A DNA stretch of 64,000 bases, from contig JBBRZE010000013.1 in the NCBI GenBank assembly GCA_038236995.1, forward strand, positions 1 through 64,000. The letters run 5' to 3'. Each line of letters opens with the position of its first letter. Position 1 is the first letter of the stretch. The position numbers were made by a program, and so were the translations under genes. The notes below the pieces were generated by a model. It searched no databases and was not told where the DNA came from. It saw only the letters and a list, made by a program, of their open reading frames with translations. This DNA comes from JAAFHB01 sp038236995 (GTDB taxonomy: Bacteria > Bacteroidota > Bacteroidia > Bacteroidales > Prolixibacteraceae). Positions 1 to 9,033 of the stretch are shown here, piece after piece.

Positions 1-2046
1 AGTCCGCGAAACTGCTTTCAGCGTTCCGGGGGTAAATGGAACACGCCACATCAGGTGTAACTCGTCACCTTGTTTTTTCTTAACGCCTAACGATTTGTCA
101 TTCAGAAATAATTCAACCTCTTCTGCATTACTGTAGGCCCAGATATCCACCGTCTGTCCTTCTTTCCAGTTCCAGTGCGGAAAAATATGAAGTACATCCT
201 TTTTCGTCCATTCGCTTTGGTACATGTAATAAACATCCTTTGGGAAACCTGCAAGATCGATTATACCGAAGTATGAACTTCTTGAAGGCCACCAGTATGG
301 AGTTGGTTCACCAAGGTAATCAAAACCCGTCCAGATAAACTGACCCGAAAGAAAGTCGTGCTTTTTAATCACTTTCCAGGTTTCCTCATGTGTTGAACCC
401 CATGGAGTAGAAACATTGTCATACGAAGAGCAGGTATTATCCTCATTTGGTTTCGGACCCTTCCAGTTATTCCGAACCGGCCAGCGACGAATTTCATCAG
501 AAGGCATATCGTAAACACCGCGGGTCATCAAAGCCGAAACAGTTTCGGTTCCAATAAATATCTTACCCGGAAATGTTTGCGGAAAAGCTTCAAAATCATT
601 CTGGTGATAATTGTAACCGATCAGATCCAGCCCTTCGGACCTGATTATAAAATTGGATGGTTTTGGATCGTTGCAGGCAGAAGTAATTGGGCGGGTTGTA
701 TCAAATTCACGAACATAACCGGCCAACTCTTTCGCAATAACAATTCCGGTACTATCCCATTGTTCGAGAATTTCATTTCCAATGCTCCAGATCATCACGC
801 TGGGATGATTGCGGTCGCGCAGAATCAAATCCTGAAGATCTTTCTTGTGCATTTCGTCCCAGACAGTGCTGTAATCGAACTTGTTTTTTGGTTTCTTCCA
901 CATGTCGAAAGCCTCGTCCATAATGAGAAATCCCATTTGGTCAGCAAGATCAAGCAATTCGGGTGCAGGAGGATTATGGGATGTGCGGATAGCATTACAA
1001 CCCATGTCTTTTAAAATTTCCAACTGGCGTTCGAGTGCACGTGTATTGATTGCCGAGCCCAGACAACCTAAATCCTGGTGGTTGCAGACACCGTTTATTT
1101 TGACGCTTTTCCCATTCAGAAAGAATCCTTTATCAGTACTAAACTCAAAACTACGGATGCCAAATGGAGTGGTGTAATTATCAACCAATTCACCATCAAC
1201 AAAAACAGTTGAAACGGCAGAATACATTTTCGGTGCATCCAAACTCCACAATACTGGATTTTTAACATCAAAATCAAATGTTGCACTTAATACGGAATCT
1301 TTTACTCCAATTGTTTCCATTTTCCCAGCCACAACTTCTTTTCCTGACGGGTCCAGAATAACTGTTTTTAATACCAGTTTTTGATCAGCAACCAGCTTAT
1401 TTTTAATCTGATGAACTATTTTAACTTTAGCGTTAGTCGAAGTGATTTCAGGAGTCGTAATAAAAGTTCCCCAATGTGCGATGTAGGTTTTACCTGTTGT
1501 TACCAGCCATACGTTTCGATAGATTCCTGAACCGGAATACCAGCGTGAATTGGGCTGCATGGAGTTGTCAACCTTGACTGCTAAAATATTTTCCTTTTCT
1601 CCGGCTACCAAATAAGAAGTCAACTCGTACCTAAAAGAACTGTAACCGTAAAACCGTTTTCCGAGCGAATGGCCATTGATCCAAACTTCACTATTCTGAT
1701 AAACACCATCAAAATCGATGAAAACGTTGCCTTTCAAATCTTCTGCTGAAACCTTGAACGATTTTCGGTACCAGCCGATTCCTCCCGGCAATGCACCACC
1801 TCCCGGAGTTGCCGGATTTTTCTCACTGAACTCACCTTCGATGCTCCAATCGTGCGGAACATTTAATTTTCGCCATGATGCATCAGCAAATCCAACAGCT
1901 TCTGCTCCGGAAACATCACCCAACTGAAATTTCCAGTCTTTGCCAAAATTAACGATTGAACGACATTTCTCTTGCTTCGAAATACATTGATTTAAAACAA
2001 GTAAGAGGAACAATCCCAGCGAAACATTTCTGATTAGTATTTTCAT
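1..2046 (-). CDS. GH2 beta-galactosidase, 3' end outside window
   Basis: Partial gene: 682 codons read from the ATG at 2046 to the window edge without a stop, so the C-terminus is missing. It should hydrolyse terminal beta-galactosides (or a related beta-glycoside) in the cell envelope. The order is a hydrophobic N-terminal leader (residues 4-18) ending in Cys21, a jelly-roll sugar-binding domain with the GH2 phrases NVPHDWSIEGEF and WYRKSF, an Ig-like domain, then the TIM barrel beginning near GVCNHQDLG. The acid/base Glu425 sits in WSIGNE and the nucleophile Glu501 in IGTET. The lipobox (VLNQC) has an atypical Gln before Cys, so lipidation is plausible but not certain. Beta-galactosidase is the usual activity of this subfamily; other GH2 specificities cannot be excluded. 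Confidence 0.88.
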   Translation of the reverse strand, partial: MKILIRNVSLGLFLLLVLNQCISKQEKCRSIVNFGKDWKFQLGDVSGAEAVGFADASWRKLNVPHDWSIEGEFSEKNPATPGGGALPGGIGWYRKSFKVSAEDLKGNVFIDFDGVYQNSEVWINGHSLGKRFYGYSSFRYELTSYLVAGEKENILAVKVDNSMQPNSRWYSGSGIYRNVWLVTTGKTYIAHWGTFITTPEITSTNAKVKIVHQIKNKLVADQKLVLKTVILDPSGKEVVAGKMETIGVKDSVLSATFDFDVKNPVLWSLDAPKMYSAVSTVFVDGELVDNYTTPFGIRSFEFSTDKGFFLNGKSVKINGVCNHQDLGCLGSAINTRALERQLEILKDMGCNAIRTSHNPPAPELLDLADQMGFLIMDEAFDMWKKPKNKFDYSTVWDEMHKKDLQDLILRDRNHPSVMIWSIGNEILEQWDSTGIVIAKELAGYVREFDTTRPITSACNDPKPSNFIIRSEGLDLIGYNYHQNDFEAFPQTFPGKIFIGTETVSALMTRGVYDMPSDEIRRWPVRNNWKGPKPNEDNTCSSYDNVSTPWGSTHEETWKVIKKHDFLSGQFIWTGFDYLGEPTPYWWPSRSSYFGIIDLAGFPKDVYYMYQSEWTKKDVLHIFPHWNWKEGQTVDIWAYSNAEEVELFLNDKSLGVKKKQGDELHLMWRVPFTPGTLKAVSRT

Positions 2047-2115
2047 TTTTTCAAAATTAGTTGGAATGCTGATTCGGTTTATTTCTAGATTTAAACTTAC
2101 AAATTATCTTAATAT

Positions 2116-3120
2116 CTAATGACTTGCCATTAATTGTTGGAATCGCTCTATACGCCTGGCAGGATTGTAGAGCATTTGAATCCGCTCTCTGGCCTGGTTA
2201 CGTAACTGAATATTATTGTGATTCAAACGAATAAAATCAACCAATACTTCTGGTTTCCAATCATCAATCGTCAATCCGGTATTTCCGATGGTGATCTGAA
2301 TATCACCCACATTCGTCCCGACTGGAATACATCCACATAGCATCGCTTCGCAAAGTGCATTAGGAAGCCCTTCGGACCGTGACAATTGGGCATAAAAAGA
2401 GGCACGCTCGTAATGTTGTGTAAGTTGATCGAATTGTTGAGGCGGAAGTAGGGTCAGATTTTCGGGTAGAGGTTCAAAATAGGACTTTACACTGTCAGTT
2501 GCTCCGATAATAAAAAATTCAAATTCAGGCAAATAGGTTGCTAATTCCCGAAATCTGTCAAGTCCCTTTACCATCAAACGCTGGTGATTATCAGTACCGG
2601 AAACTGTGATGATACTTTTTGGCCTTTCATATTCTGAAAAGTTAAATTTAACTGTATCAACACTTGAAGCAATAGTTTCAGCTTTTGCTTTCGGATTGAT
2701 GACCAGCAATTTTTTTCGCAACGCATCAGCTACCGGGAAACAAATATCTACAAATTTAAAGGTGCTCATTGTAAAAAATGCCCTGATTGGATTGCTGAAT
2801 GACCCGTATTTATATTCCGACAGCGTCGAAACATCGTATCCGCCAATCACTACAAATGACTTCTTACGGAATATTTTAGCGAACAGAACAGGCAGCATTG
2901 AATGGTAATCGCCAAACCAGACAAACACCGAATCAAATTTAAATCCATTGAATATCAGAAATATAAATTCTTTTAGCACTTCAACCCCTGTTTTGAAAAC
3001 TCCTTTCCCCGGTTTAAACTGATATTTTGTAACGTTTGCGAACTTTGACAGAATCTCGAAATCAGCTTTTACGAAAGAAGAGTAATTCACATAAACAAAT
3101 AGAATCGATTGCTTTTGCAT
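2116..3120 (-). CDS. GT4-type glycosyltransferase
   Basis: A 334-residue glycosyltransferase of GT-B fold, probably adding a sugar to a lipid-linked surface polysaccharide in the cytoplasm. The N-terminal half is divergent. The C-terminal half has the nucleotide-sugar binding signature RSEGLPNALCEAMLCG around residues 248-264, with Glu250 and Glu258 spaced as in the EX7E motif, and SGTDNHQRLMVKGLDRF before it, typical of GT4. It is the last gene of a minus-strand run, 11 bp downstream of the WlbA-like dehydrogenase, so probably the same operon. Donor and acceptor cannot be read from sequence. Confidence 0.85.
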   Translation of the reverse strand: MQKQSILFVYVNYSSFVKADFEILSKFANVTKYQFKPGKGVFKTGVEVLKEFIFLIFNGFKFDSVFVWFGDYHSMLPVLFAKIFRKKSFVVIGGYDVSTLSEYKYGSFSNPIRAFFTMSTFKFVDICFPVADALRKKLLVINPKAKAETIASSVDTVKFNFSEYERPKSIITVSGTDNHQRLMVKGLDRFRELATYLPEFEFFIIGATDSVKSYFEPLPENLTLLPPQQFDQLTQHYERASFYAQLSRSEGLPNALCEAMLCGCIPVGTNVGDIQITIGNTGLTIDDWKPEVLVDFIRLNHNNIQLRNQARERIQMLYNPARRIERFQQLMASH

Positions 3121-3131
3121 ATTGCAGAATA

Positions 3132-4106
3132 TTAATCGATTCGGGAGAACGGATGCGTCGAAAGCGGTTTCGCGGAAAATGGATGGAAATCGCCTTTTAA
3201 CCCAACAGGTACCTGATTCCTGATATCATAAACTATCTCAATCGACTTGCGAGCCTCACCAATTTCGAATCCATTCCCTTTGAGAATTTCTTCATAACTT
3301 CTTGTATGAAGATCGGTAAACCCTTCGCTGAATTCAATCTCTTCCCCTTCAACGGTAATCGACCTGAAGGTAGTTTTTCCTCCGTCTTTCACTTCCTTTG
3401 GTAATGTTTCACTGTTGATGCTCAGGAACCAGCGAACCCTTGCTTTTTCGAGCGTCAGCATTCCGGAGGCCCTGTCGTGTGTATGGAGAGTCACTATATT
3501 CTCTTTGACATCGCCGAAAATCCAGGTCAGCATATCAAAAAAATGGATTCCGATGTTCGTGGCAATTCCACCCGATTTAGAGATATCACCTTTCCAGGAA
3601 GTGTAATACCAGTTTCCACGTGAGGTGATATAAGTGAGATCGATATCGTAAACTTTATCTGCCGGTCCGACTTTAATTTTTTCCTTTAACGCAATAATAA
3701 CCGGATGAAGACGAAGTTGCAAAATGGTGTAGATCTTTTTACCGGTATCTGTTGCAACATGCTCCAATGCAGCTATATTCCAGGGGTTTAATACCAGGGG
3801 TTTTTCACAGATCGCATGCGCACCACGCCGTAATGCCACACGGATGTGTGCATCATGGAGATAATTGGGTGAGGTAATACTCATATAATCGATGGTCATC
3901 CCTTTATCGTATTTGAGTTTTTCGAGATACCTGTCAAACCGCTCAAATTCAACAAAAAACTTCGTGTCAGGCGAATAGCTATCGATAACCCCGACTCCAT
4001 CATACGGGTCGTATGCTGCAACCAGCTTATTTCCGGTATCCCTGATTGCTCTCATATGTCGCGGAGCAATATATCCGGCAGCTCCAATCAATGCAAAATT
4101 CTTCAT
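3132..4106 (-). CDS. wlbA: Gfo/Idh/MocA oxidoreductase, WlbA/WbpB-like UDP-GlcNAcA 3-dehydrogenase
   Basis: A 324-residue NAD-dependent oxidoreductase. The likely reaction is oxidation of UDP-N-acetylglucosaminuronate at C3, giving the 3-keto sugar that the adjacent aminotransferase uses. The Rossmann start IGAAGYIAPRH is at residues 7-17, with the substrate-side motif CEKPLVLNPWN (Lys102 of EKP) and an active-site stretch GGIATNIGIHFFD. The opening, with its APRHMRAI and AAYDPYDGVG phrases, is characteristic of WlbA rather than of generic inositol dehydrogenases. Genes for the next two enzymes of the same pathway lie just upstream, interrupted only by an FkbM gene. The family is certain; substrate assignment rests on neighbours and the N-terminal match. 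Confidence 0.82.
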   Translation of the reverse strand: MKNFALIGAAGYIAPRHMRAIRDTGNKLVAAYDPYDGVGVIDSYSPDTKFFVEFERFDRYLEKLKYDKGMTIDYMSITSPNYLHDAHIRVALRRGAHAICEKPLVLNPWNIAALEHVATDTGKKIYTILQLRLHPVIIALKEKIKVGPADKVYDIDLTYITSRGNWYYTSWKGDISKSGGIATNIGIHFFDMLTWIFGDVKENIVTLHTHDRASGMLTLEKARVRWFLSINSETLPKEVKDGGKTTFRSITVEGEEIEFSEGFTDLHTRSYEEILKGNGFEIGEARKSIEIVYDIRNQVPVGLKGDFHPFSAKPLSTHPFSRID

Positions 4107-4115
4107 ATCAAATAT

Positions 4116-4886
4116 TTACTTTCCCAAATAGGGTTCAACTAAGTTCATTTTATTTTCAGGAACGAAGAACATATCTCCTTCAATCTCTTCAAGATGATTC
4201 CCAACCGGGAAAAGCAATTCGTCCTTTAGATAAAAAGCCGAATAAGAAAGCGGCACTAGAAAATCACTGATTGATTTACGGTTAACAGGCTCAATTTCAA
4301 TCTGAATAATGGGTTGAAATGGCTTTAAAAGAAATTCGAGTTGCGGGATAATATGAATCTCGTAACCCTCAACATCACATTTGATGTAATCGCAGTGTTC
4401 AAGCTTCCCGAACAGGGTTGAAGGGGTAAACATCTTTTCAGTAAACGTAAATTCAAATGGTTCTTTTTCATTCGTATCCAGTACCCTTGTCAAACCATGG
4501 CGAAGGTATTTATTACTTTTTGGAATCCCCATGTCGATTGACTTATTATCTTCAGCCCCCAGTGCGAAAGGGATAATAGTGGTGTTTTTGAATTCTGAAG
4601 TATTGATTTTCAGTATTTTTCGAAACAGCGTCACAGGTTCTACGCTAAATACATTTCCTGTGGGTCCTACCAGTTTCGCAAACAACCGGGAATAATAACC
4701 CAGATTAGCTCCAATATCGATCACATGGTCACCTTTTCGAATCAGATTCTTTACAAAATAATGGCAATCAAAGGTTTTATTTTTTTTCAGCAATCCAATG
4801 TTGTAAGAGATGAAGAACAACCGGCTGACCACAATGAGGTAATTTTTAACTCCCAGTACTTTATAAAGCGCTTGTTTAATAAACAT
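4116..4886 (-). CDS. FkbM-family methyltransferase
   Basis: A 256-residue SAM-dependent methyltransferase. The SAM-binding motif I is HVIDIGANLGYYS (residues 54-66), followed by VFSVEPVT and the late FkbM phrase DYIKCDVEGYEIHIIPQ. FkbM proteins O-methylate hydroxyls of sugars or polyketides. Within this polysaccharide block the target is probably a glycan hydroxyl, which is inference. It lies between the WlbA-like and WlbB-like genes with gaps of 9 and 15 bp, so it is cotranscribed with them. A weakly hydrophobic N-terminal stretch (about residues 12-32) could touch the membrane. Confidence 0.85.
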   Translation of the reverse strand: MFIKQALYKVLGVKNYLIVVSRLFFISYNIGLLKKNKTFDCHYFVKNLIRKGDHVIDIGANLGYYSRLFAKLVGPTGNVFSVEPVTLFRKILKINTSEFKNTTIIPFALGAEDNKSIDMGIPKSNKYLRHGLTRVLDTNEKEPFEFTFTEKMFTPSTLFGKLEHCDYIKCDVEGYEIHIIPQLEFLLKPFQPIIQIEIEPVNRKSISDFLVPLSYSAFYLKDELLFPVGNHLEEIEGDMFFVPENKMNLVEPYLGK

Positions 4887-4901
4887 TGTTTAATTCTTTA
4901 A

Positions 4902-5477
4902 TTAAAAGATCTTTTGCACCAAGTTATTTGACAATTTATATCGCTGGCCGCTTTCGGGGCAAACTGCAAATCCCTCACTGTCGAAATTAAGTTTGTGCCC
5001 ATACTCACTCACCCAACCATTTTGACGGGCAGGATTACCATAAACGAGCGCATAGGCAGAAACTACTTTCGTGATCACTGCACCTGCGCCAATCATCGCA
5101 TATTGCCCGATTTCGTTACCGCATACTACGGTTGCATTGGCACCGATGGAAGCCCCTTTGCGAACAATGGTTTGTCTGTATTCATCTTTGCGGACAATGG
5201 CACTCCGTGGATTAATCACATTCGTGAAAACCATCGAAGGACCAAGAAATACATCATCTTCGCAGGTAACTCCCGTATAAATAGATACGTTATTCTGAAC
5301 TTTAACATTATCACCAAGAACCACCTGTGGTGAGACGACTACATTTTGGCCAATATTGCATCTCTTGCCGATTTTGCAACCCGACATGATGTGACTAAAA
5401 TGCCAGATTTTTGTCCCTTCACCAATTTCGCAATTTTCATCGATCACAGCAGATGGATGTGCAGTGTATTGTATCAT
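4902..5477 (-). CDS. wlbB: WlbB/WbpD-like UDP-sugar 3-N-acetyltransferase (left-handed beta-helix)
   Basis: A 191-residue hexapeptide-repeat acetyltransferase. It should transfer acetyl from acetyl-CoA to the 3-amino group of UDP-2-acetamido-3-amino-2,3-dideoxyglucuronate. The imperfect hexapeptide repeats run from about residue 10 (AVIDENCEIGEGTKIWHFSH) to about 140, ending in GAGAVITKVVSAYALVYGNPARQ, the usual coenzyme A-site end of the helix. IWHFSHI and MVFTNVINPRS are hallmarks of the WbpD/WlbB group. Its ATG overlaps the stop of the aminotransferase gene by 4 bp (ATGA at 5474-5477), indicating translational coupling. Confidence 0.88.
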   Translation of the reverse strand: MIQYTAHPSAVIDENCEIGEGTKIWHFSHIMSGCKIGKRCNIGQNVVVSPQVVLGDNVKVQNNVSIYTGVTCEDDVFLGPSMVFTNVINPRSAIVRKDEYRQTIVRKGASIGANATVVCGNEIGQYAMIGAGAVITKVVSAYALVYGNPARQNGWVSEYGHKLNFDSEGFAVCPESGQRYKLSNNLVQKIF

Positions 5478-6604
5478 AATGAATTAATTGACTGAATTAA
5501 CGAGTTAATAACAAACTCCTGCTCCTGTGATGTTATTTCGGTATGAACCGGCAAGGCAAGAACTTCATTGCAAAGTTTTTCTGCAACAGGGAAATCACCA
5601 GCATTATATCCCAGATAAGCATATGCTTTTTGAAGATGGATCGGAGACGGATAATAAATCATTGACGGAACTTCAGCCGTTTTAAGTAATTCTTTGATTT
5701 GATCGCGCTTATCTATCCGTATGACGTATTGATTAAAGGTGTGTTTAGACCATCCATTTTCTGAAGGTCTTATAACCTCTGATTGGTTTTCCAGAAGTTG
5801 ATTGTAACGATGTCCTGCTTCAATGCGGCTTTGAAGATAGCTGTTCAAATTCCGAAGTTTTACACTTAGGATGGCCGCCTGGATGGTATCGAGCCGCGAA
5901 TTGCATCCGATTCGGTCATAGGAATATTTTTGTCCTTGTCCATGGCGGGAGATCATTGTGGCTTTCTGCGCAAGATCCTGATCATTTGTAGATAACGCAC
6001 CGCCATCACCAAAGCATCCAAGATTTTTAGTGGGGAAAAAAGAGTATGTGTTAATGTCACCCATCGTTCCCGTTAACTTTACATCTCCGTTTGCAAACTG
6101 ATAATTAGACCCCAGCGATTGTGCATTATCTTCGATTACTTTCAGTCCATACTGGAGCGCAATTTCAAGAATTGGCTCCATTTTTGCCGATTGCCCAAAC
6201 AGGTGAACCACGACAATTGCCTTTGTGGCAGGGGTAATTTTTTCTTTAATAAGATTTTCGTTGATATTGAAGGTCTCCTCCCAAACATCAACAAATACGG
6301 GCTTAATTCCGAGTAATGCAGCAGCTTCGGCTGATGCTACGTAGTTAAAAGCCGGCATTAATACTTCGTCTCCCGGTTTGAGATCAAGGGCCTGGTAGGC
6401 AATCTGAAGTGCATCAGTTCCATTCCCGCACGGAAGTACATATTTAGCTCTCAAATAACCAGCCAATCCACTGGCAAAAGTGTCAACCTGCTTTCCGTTG
6501 ATAAAGGCCGAAGATGTGATCACATCCTGAATCGCCTGATCGACTTCATCTTTAATTTTCAGATATTGACCATGAAGGTCAACCATTTTTATTGAATTCC
6601 CCAT
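5474..6604 (-). CDS. wlbC: DegT/DnrJ/EryC1 aminotransferase, WlbC/WbpE-like
   Basis: A 376-residue PLP-dependent sugar aminotransferase. It probably converts the 3-keto UDP-sugar made by the WlbA-like enzyme to the 3-amino sugar. Seen in the sequence: the cofactor lysine Lys193 in SFFPTKNLGCFGDGG, Asp159 in IEDNAQSLG, the start MVDLHGQY and the DEVLMPAFNYVASAEA region. The ATG at 6604 gives six extra residues; the second ATG at 6586 (MVDL) matches most family members and may be the real start. It leads the wlbC-wlbB pair, coupled by a 4-bp overlap. Pathway role is inferred from the three-enzyme neighbourhood. Confidence 0.87.
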   Translation of the reverse strand: MGNSIKMVDLHGQYLKIKDEVDQAIQDVITSSAFINGKQVDTFASGLAGYLRAKYVLPCGNGTDALQIAYQALDLKPGDEVLMPAFNYVASAEAAALLGIKPVFVDVWEETFNINENLIKEKITPATKAIVVVHLFGQSAKMEPILEIALQYGLKVIEDNAQSLGSNYQFANGDVKLTGTMGDINTYSFFPTKNLGCFGDGGALSTNDQDLAQKATMISRHGQGQKYSYDRIGCNSRLDTIQAAILSVKLRNLNSYLQSRIEAGHRYNQLLENQSEVIRPSENGWSKHTFNQYVIRIDKRDQIKELLKTAEVPSMIYYPSPIHLQKAYAYLGYNAGDFPVAEKLCNEVLALPVHTEITSQEQEFVINSLIQSINSL

Positions 6605-6712
6605 ATGCTCGTTTAAATCGCGATTACAAAATTGCTAATAATTTTGCGATTGTTTCGGATGAATAGAAGTCTCATTCAGAATTATGTGAAAATATGGGGT
6701 ATTCGACCGAAT

Positions 6713-8017
6713 TCAATTCTCAATCATCTTATTCAAAACCCCAGCCAATTCGGCAGTGAGATTTCTCCTGGCGTATTTTTCGATCCCTATCGGGCTGTTA
6801 TTTAAATCGTTGTTCAGGTATTTCTGATACAACATCAAAATAACCTTTTTGATCCCTTCCATATCATCATATTCCGAAATAAAACCAGCCACCGAATCTT
6901 TAAGTATTTGTGCCAGATCACCGTCGGATGGGCCAATGGCAAATATTGGCCGGCCGGATGCCAGGTATTCAAAGAACTTCCCGGTTAATATTCCCTTTGC
7001 ATTCGGACTGTCTTTATTAATCGCCAATAGCAGAATGGCCGATTGTTTCATTAGCAAAGCTGCTTTATCGTGGGTAACGTATTCAATCTTTGTAAATTGA
7101 TCAGCCAGATTAAATGCGGAAATATCATCAGTTATTGAGTTGTCTACTTTGCCTATCAGCTTAATTTCGAGGTTTTCCCTGAAATGTGGAAGTTCATCAG
7201 ATAATTCGGAGAGCACTTTCCATAAACCCTTCAGATTAAGGCTGGGCGGAAGCGTTCCGATGTGCGAAATGGAGAATTTTTTATCACGAACAACATTCTG
7301 AACTTCCATATCATCCGAATCAAAACCATTCGTGATCAGGTTCACATTGTTTGCACCCATCGATTCGTAGTTCACTTTCATATCGCGGCTCACGACTACC
7401 ATTGCACTGCAACCTTTAATCGTTTTTAATTCAAGGCTTTTGTGCTTTTTATCGGCGTAAGCCGATATATTCATATCTTTATAATAGTCGATATCGGTCC
7501 AGGGATCGCGGAAATCGGCCAGCCACGGAATATTTAAACGTTCTTTCAGCGCGAGAGCAATCAGGTGCATCGAATGGGGTGGACCTGTGGAAACAATAGC
7601 ATCCACTTTATGCTTCGAAAGGTATTTATTTAAAAACCGGACAGAAGGGCTTATCCAGAATTTGCGTGCATCAGGTATAAAAAGGTTTCCCCTGATCCAA
7701 ATTGATAACTTCTCAACAATTCCTGGAGATCTTTTATGGTTCAGGAACCCACTGTTTATTTTGACAGTACTTTTTTTACCCGTTAGTTTTTTATAAAACT
7801 CATAAGGCTCCCATATAGGAGTTCTGATCACTTCAACTCCGGGAGGAATATCATTAAGCAATGTATCGTCGATCACCGGGTATTCAGCATTCAATGGGGT
7901 ATAGATAACAGGTTCCCACCCAAACTCGCGAAGATATTTCACAAACTTAAGCCAACGCTGTACACCTGCACCACCGCTTGGCGGCCAATAATAGGTAATT
8001 ATCAGTACTTTATGCAT
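6713..8017 (-). CDS. Glycosyltransferase family 4-like protein
   Basis: A 434-residue GT-B glycosyltransferase. The N-terminal acceptor domain begins with ITYYWPPSGGAGVQRWLKF, the glycine-rich start of many capsule and O-antigen GT4 enzymes, followed by VSTGPPHSMHLIALAL and LADFRDPWTDIDYY. The C-terminal domain has SISHIGTLPPSLNLKGLW and TGKFFEYLASGRPIFAIG, which carries the conserved Glu of the nucleotide-sugar site. It lies 33 bp after tsaB and 108 bp before wlbC on the same strand. Substrate unknown; probably part of the same surface glycan assembly. Confidence 0.85.
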   Translation of the reverse strand: MHKVLIITYYWPPSGGAGVQRWLKFVKYLREFGWEPVIYTPLNAEYPVIDDTLLNDIPPGVEVIRTPIWEPYEFYKKLTGKKSTVKINSGFLNHKRSPGIVEKLSIWIRGNLFIPDARKFWISPSVRFLNKYLSKHKVDAIVSTGPPHSMHLIALALKERLNIPWLADFRDPWTDIDYYKDMNISAYADKKHKSLELKTIKGCSAMVVVSRDMKVNYESMGANNVNLITNGFDSDDMEVQNVVRDKKFSISHIGTLPPSLNLKGLWKVLSELSDELPHFRENLEIKLIGKVDNSITDDISAFNLADQFTKIEYVTHDKAALLMKQSAILLLAINKDSPNAKGILTGKFFEYLASGRPIFAIGPSDGDLAQILKDSVAGFISEYDDMEGIKKVILMLYQKYLNNDLNNSPIGIEKYARRNLTAELAGVLNKMIEN

Positions 8018-8050
8018 TAATTAGGATTAATTTCAGGAATTCAAATAGGA

Positions 8051-8776
8051 TCAATGTTGTAAACCACTTTTAAAAATATTCTTCACAGGAATTGTCGCCA
8101 CAAAATCTTTCAGATAAAATGGTTCATAATAAGCCACATCCGCAAACTTCTGTACCTGAAAGTCACGTTCTGCCAATGGAATCATATTTTCAGCCGAAGT
8201 GATTATTCCATTGATGAAGATTGCGTTCGGATGATTGATTGTCTCGTGGCATTTGGCCGCTCCGTTGCCAAAAAATAACACTGAATTGTTTTCAAGAATT
8301 GGAAGATACGATTGATGATCGATAATATCCGCTTGTATTCCGCGGATTAGCTTACCGGTTTTATCGTAAAATGCGGTATAAACTTCCATTCGACGGGCAT
8401 CAATCATCGGACAAAAAAGTACATTGTCAGTTGCAGGGAGTTGATAACGATCAGGATGATGCATCACATGATGTGCCATGGCTTCCAAAGAAGTGATGGC
8501 AATCAGTGGTAAATGTGACGCATAACAAAGTCCTTTTGCAACCGAAACACCAATTCTTAAACCGGTATAAGATCCTGGTCCGCCCGATACCGCCACAGCA
8601 TCAAGTTGTTCCATCCTAAGATTCGATTCTTTAAGCAGTTCATCGATGAAAACGGTAACAAGCATGGCATGATTCTGTCCAGTAATGTTTTCGCGTGTAT
8701 GAATAACTTCACCATCGCGGGAAAGTGACACAGAACATACTTCTGTTGAAGTTTCAATATTTAGTATAAGCGCCAT
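8051..8776 (-). CDS. tsaB: tRNA threonylcarbamoyladenosine biosynthesis protein TsaB
   Basis: A 241-residue member of the ASKHA/Gcp superfamily. TsaB partners TsaD and TsaE in making N6-threonylcarbamoyladenosine at position 37 of ANN-decoding tRNAs. The N-terminal ILNIETSTEVCSVSL and the family-defining AVSGGPGSYTGLRIGVSVAKGL (about residues 62-83) are clear. TsaB proteins are near this length and lack the metal site of TsaD, as here. It is upstream of the polysaccharide genes on the same strand and may share a transcript with the glycosyltransferase 33 bp downstream; the functional link looks incidental. Confidence 0.95.
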   Translation of the reverse strand: MALILNIETSTEVCSVSLSRDGEVIHTRENITGQNHAMLVTVFIDELLKESNLRMEQLDAVAVSGGPGSYTGLRIGVSVAKGLCYASHLPLIAITSLEAMAHHVMHHPDRYQLPATDNVLFCPMIDARRMEVYTAFYDKTGKLIRGIQADIIDHQSYLPILENNSVLFFGNGAAKCHETINHPNAIFINGIITSAENMIPLAERDFQVQKFADVAYYEPFYLKDFVATIPVKNIFKSGLQH

Positions 8777-9033
8777 TAATTTTTTTACAAAGATGGGAAA
8801 TATTCAAAAGAGTTAAAACGATCCGACCAGTTAAACATTCTAAATCCTCATCTGTTAATAAAATTATATTGAATTTGGCATAAAGTATTTTTCGATTAAA
8901 TTATTAATCCCAATTTCTCTATTTTTGCCAACCAAAATAAAACAACAAACGATTAATCATTTTCGAAGATTGTTTGTTAATCTATACAAATCGGGTCACA
9001 TAGTGTGTTTTCAATGAATAACTCTGGAAATTT

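Noticed and set aside
577..1177. Plus-strand frames inside the GH2 gene
   Set aside because: They lie antisense to a clear GH2 catalytic domain and have no recognisable content.
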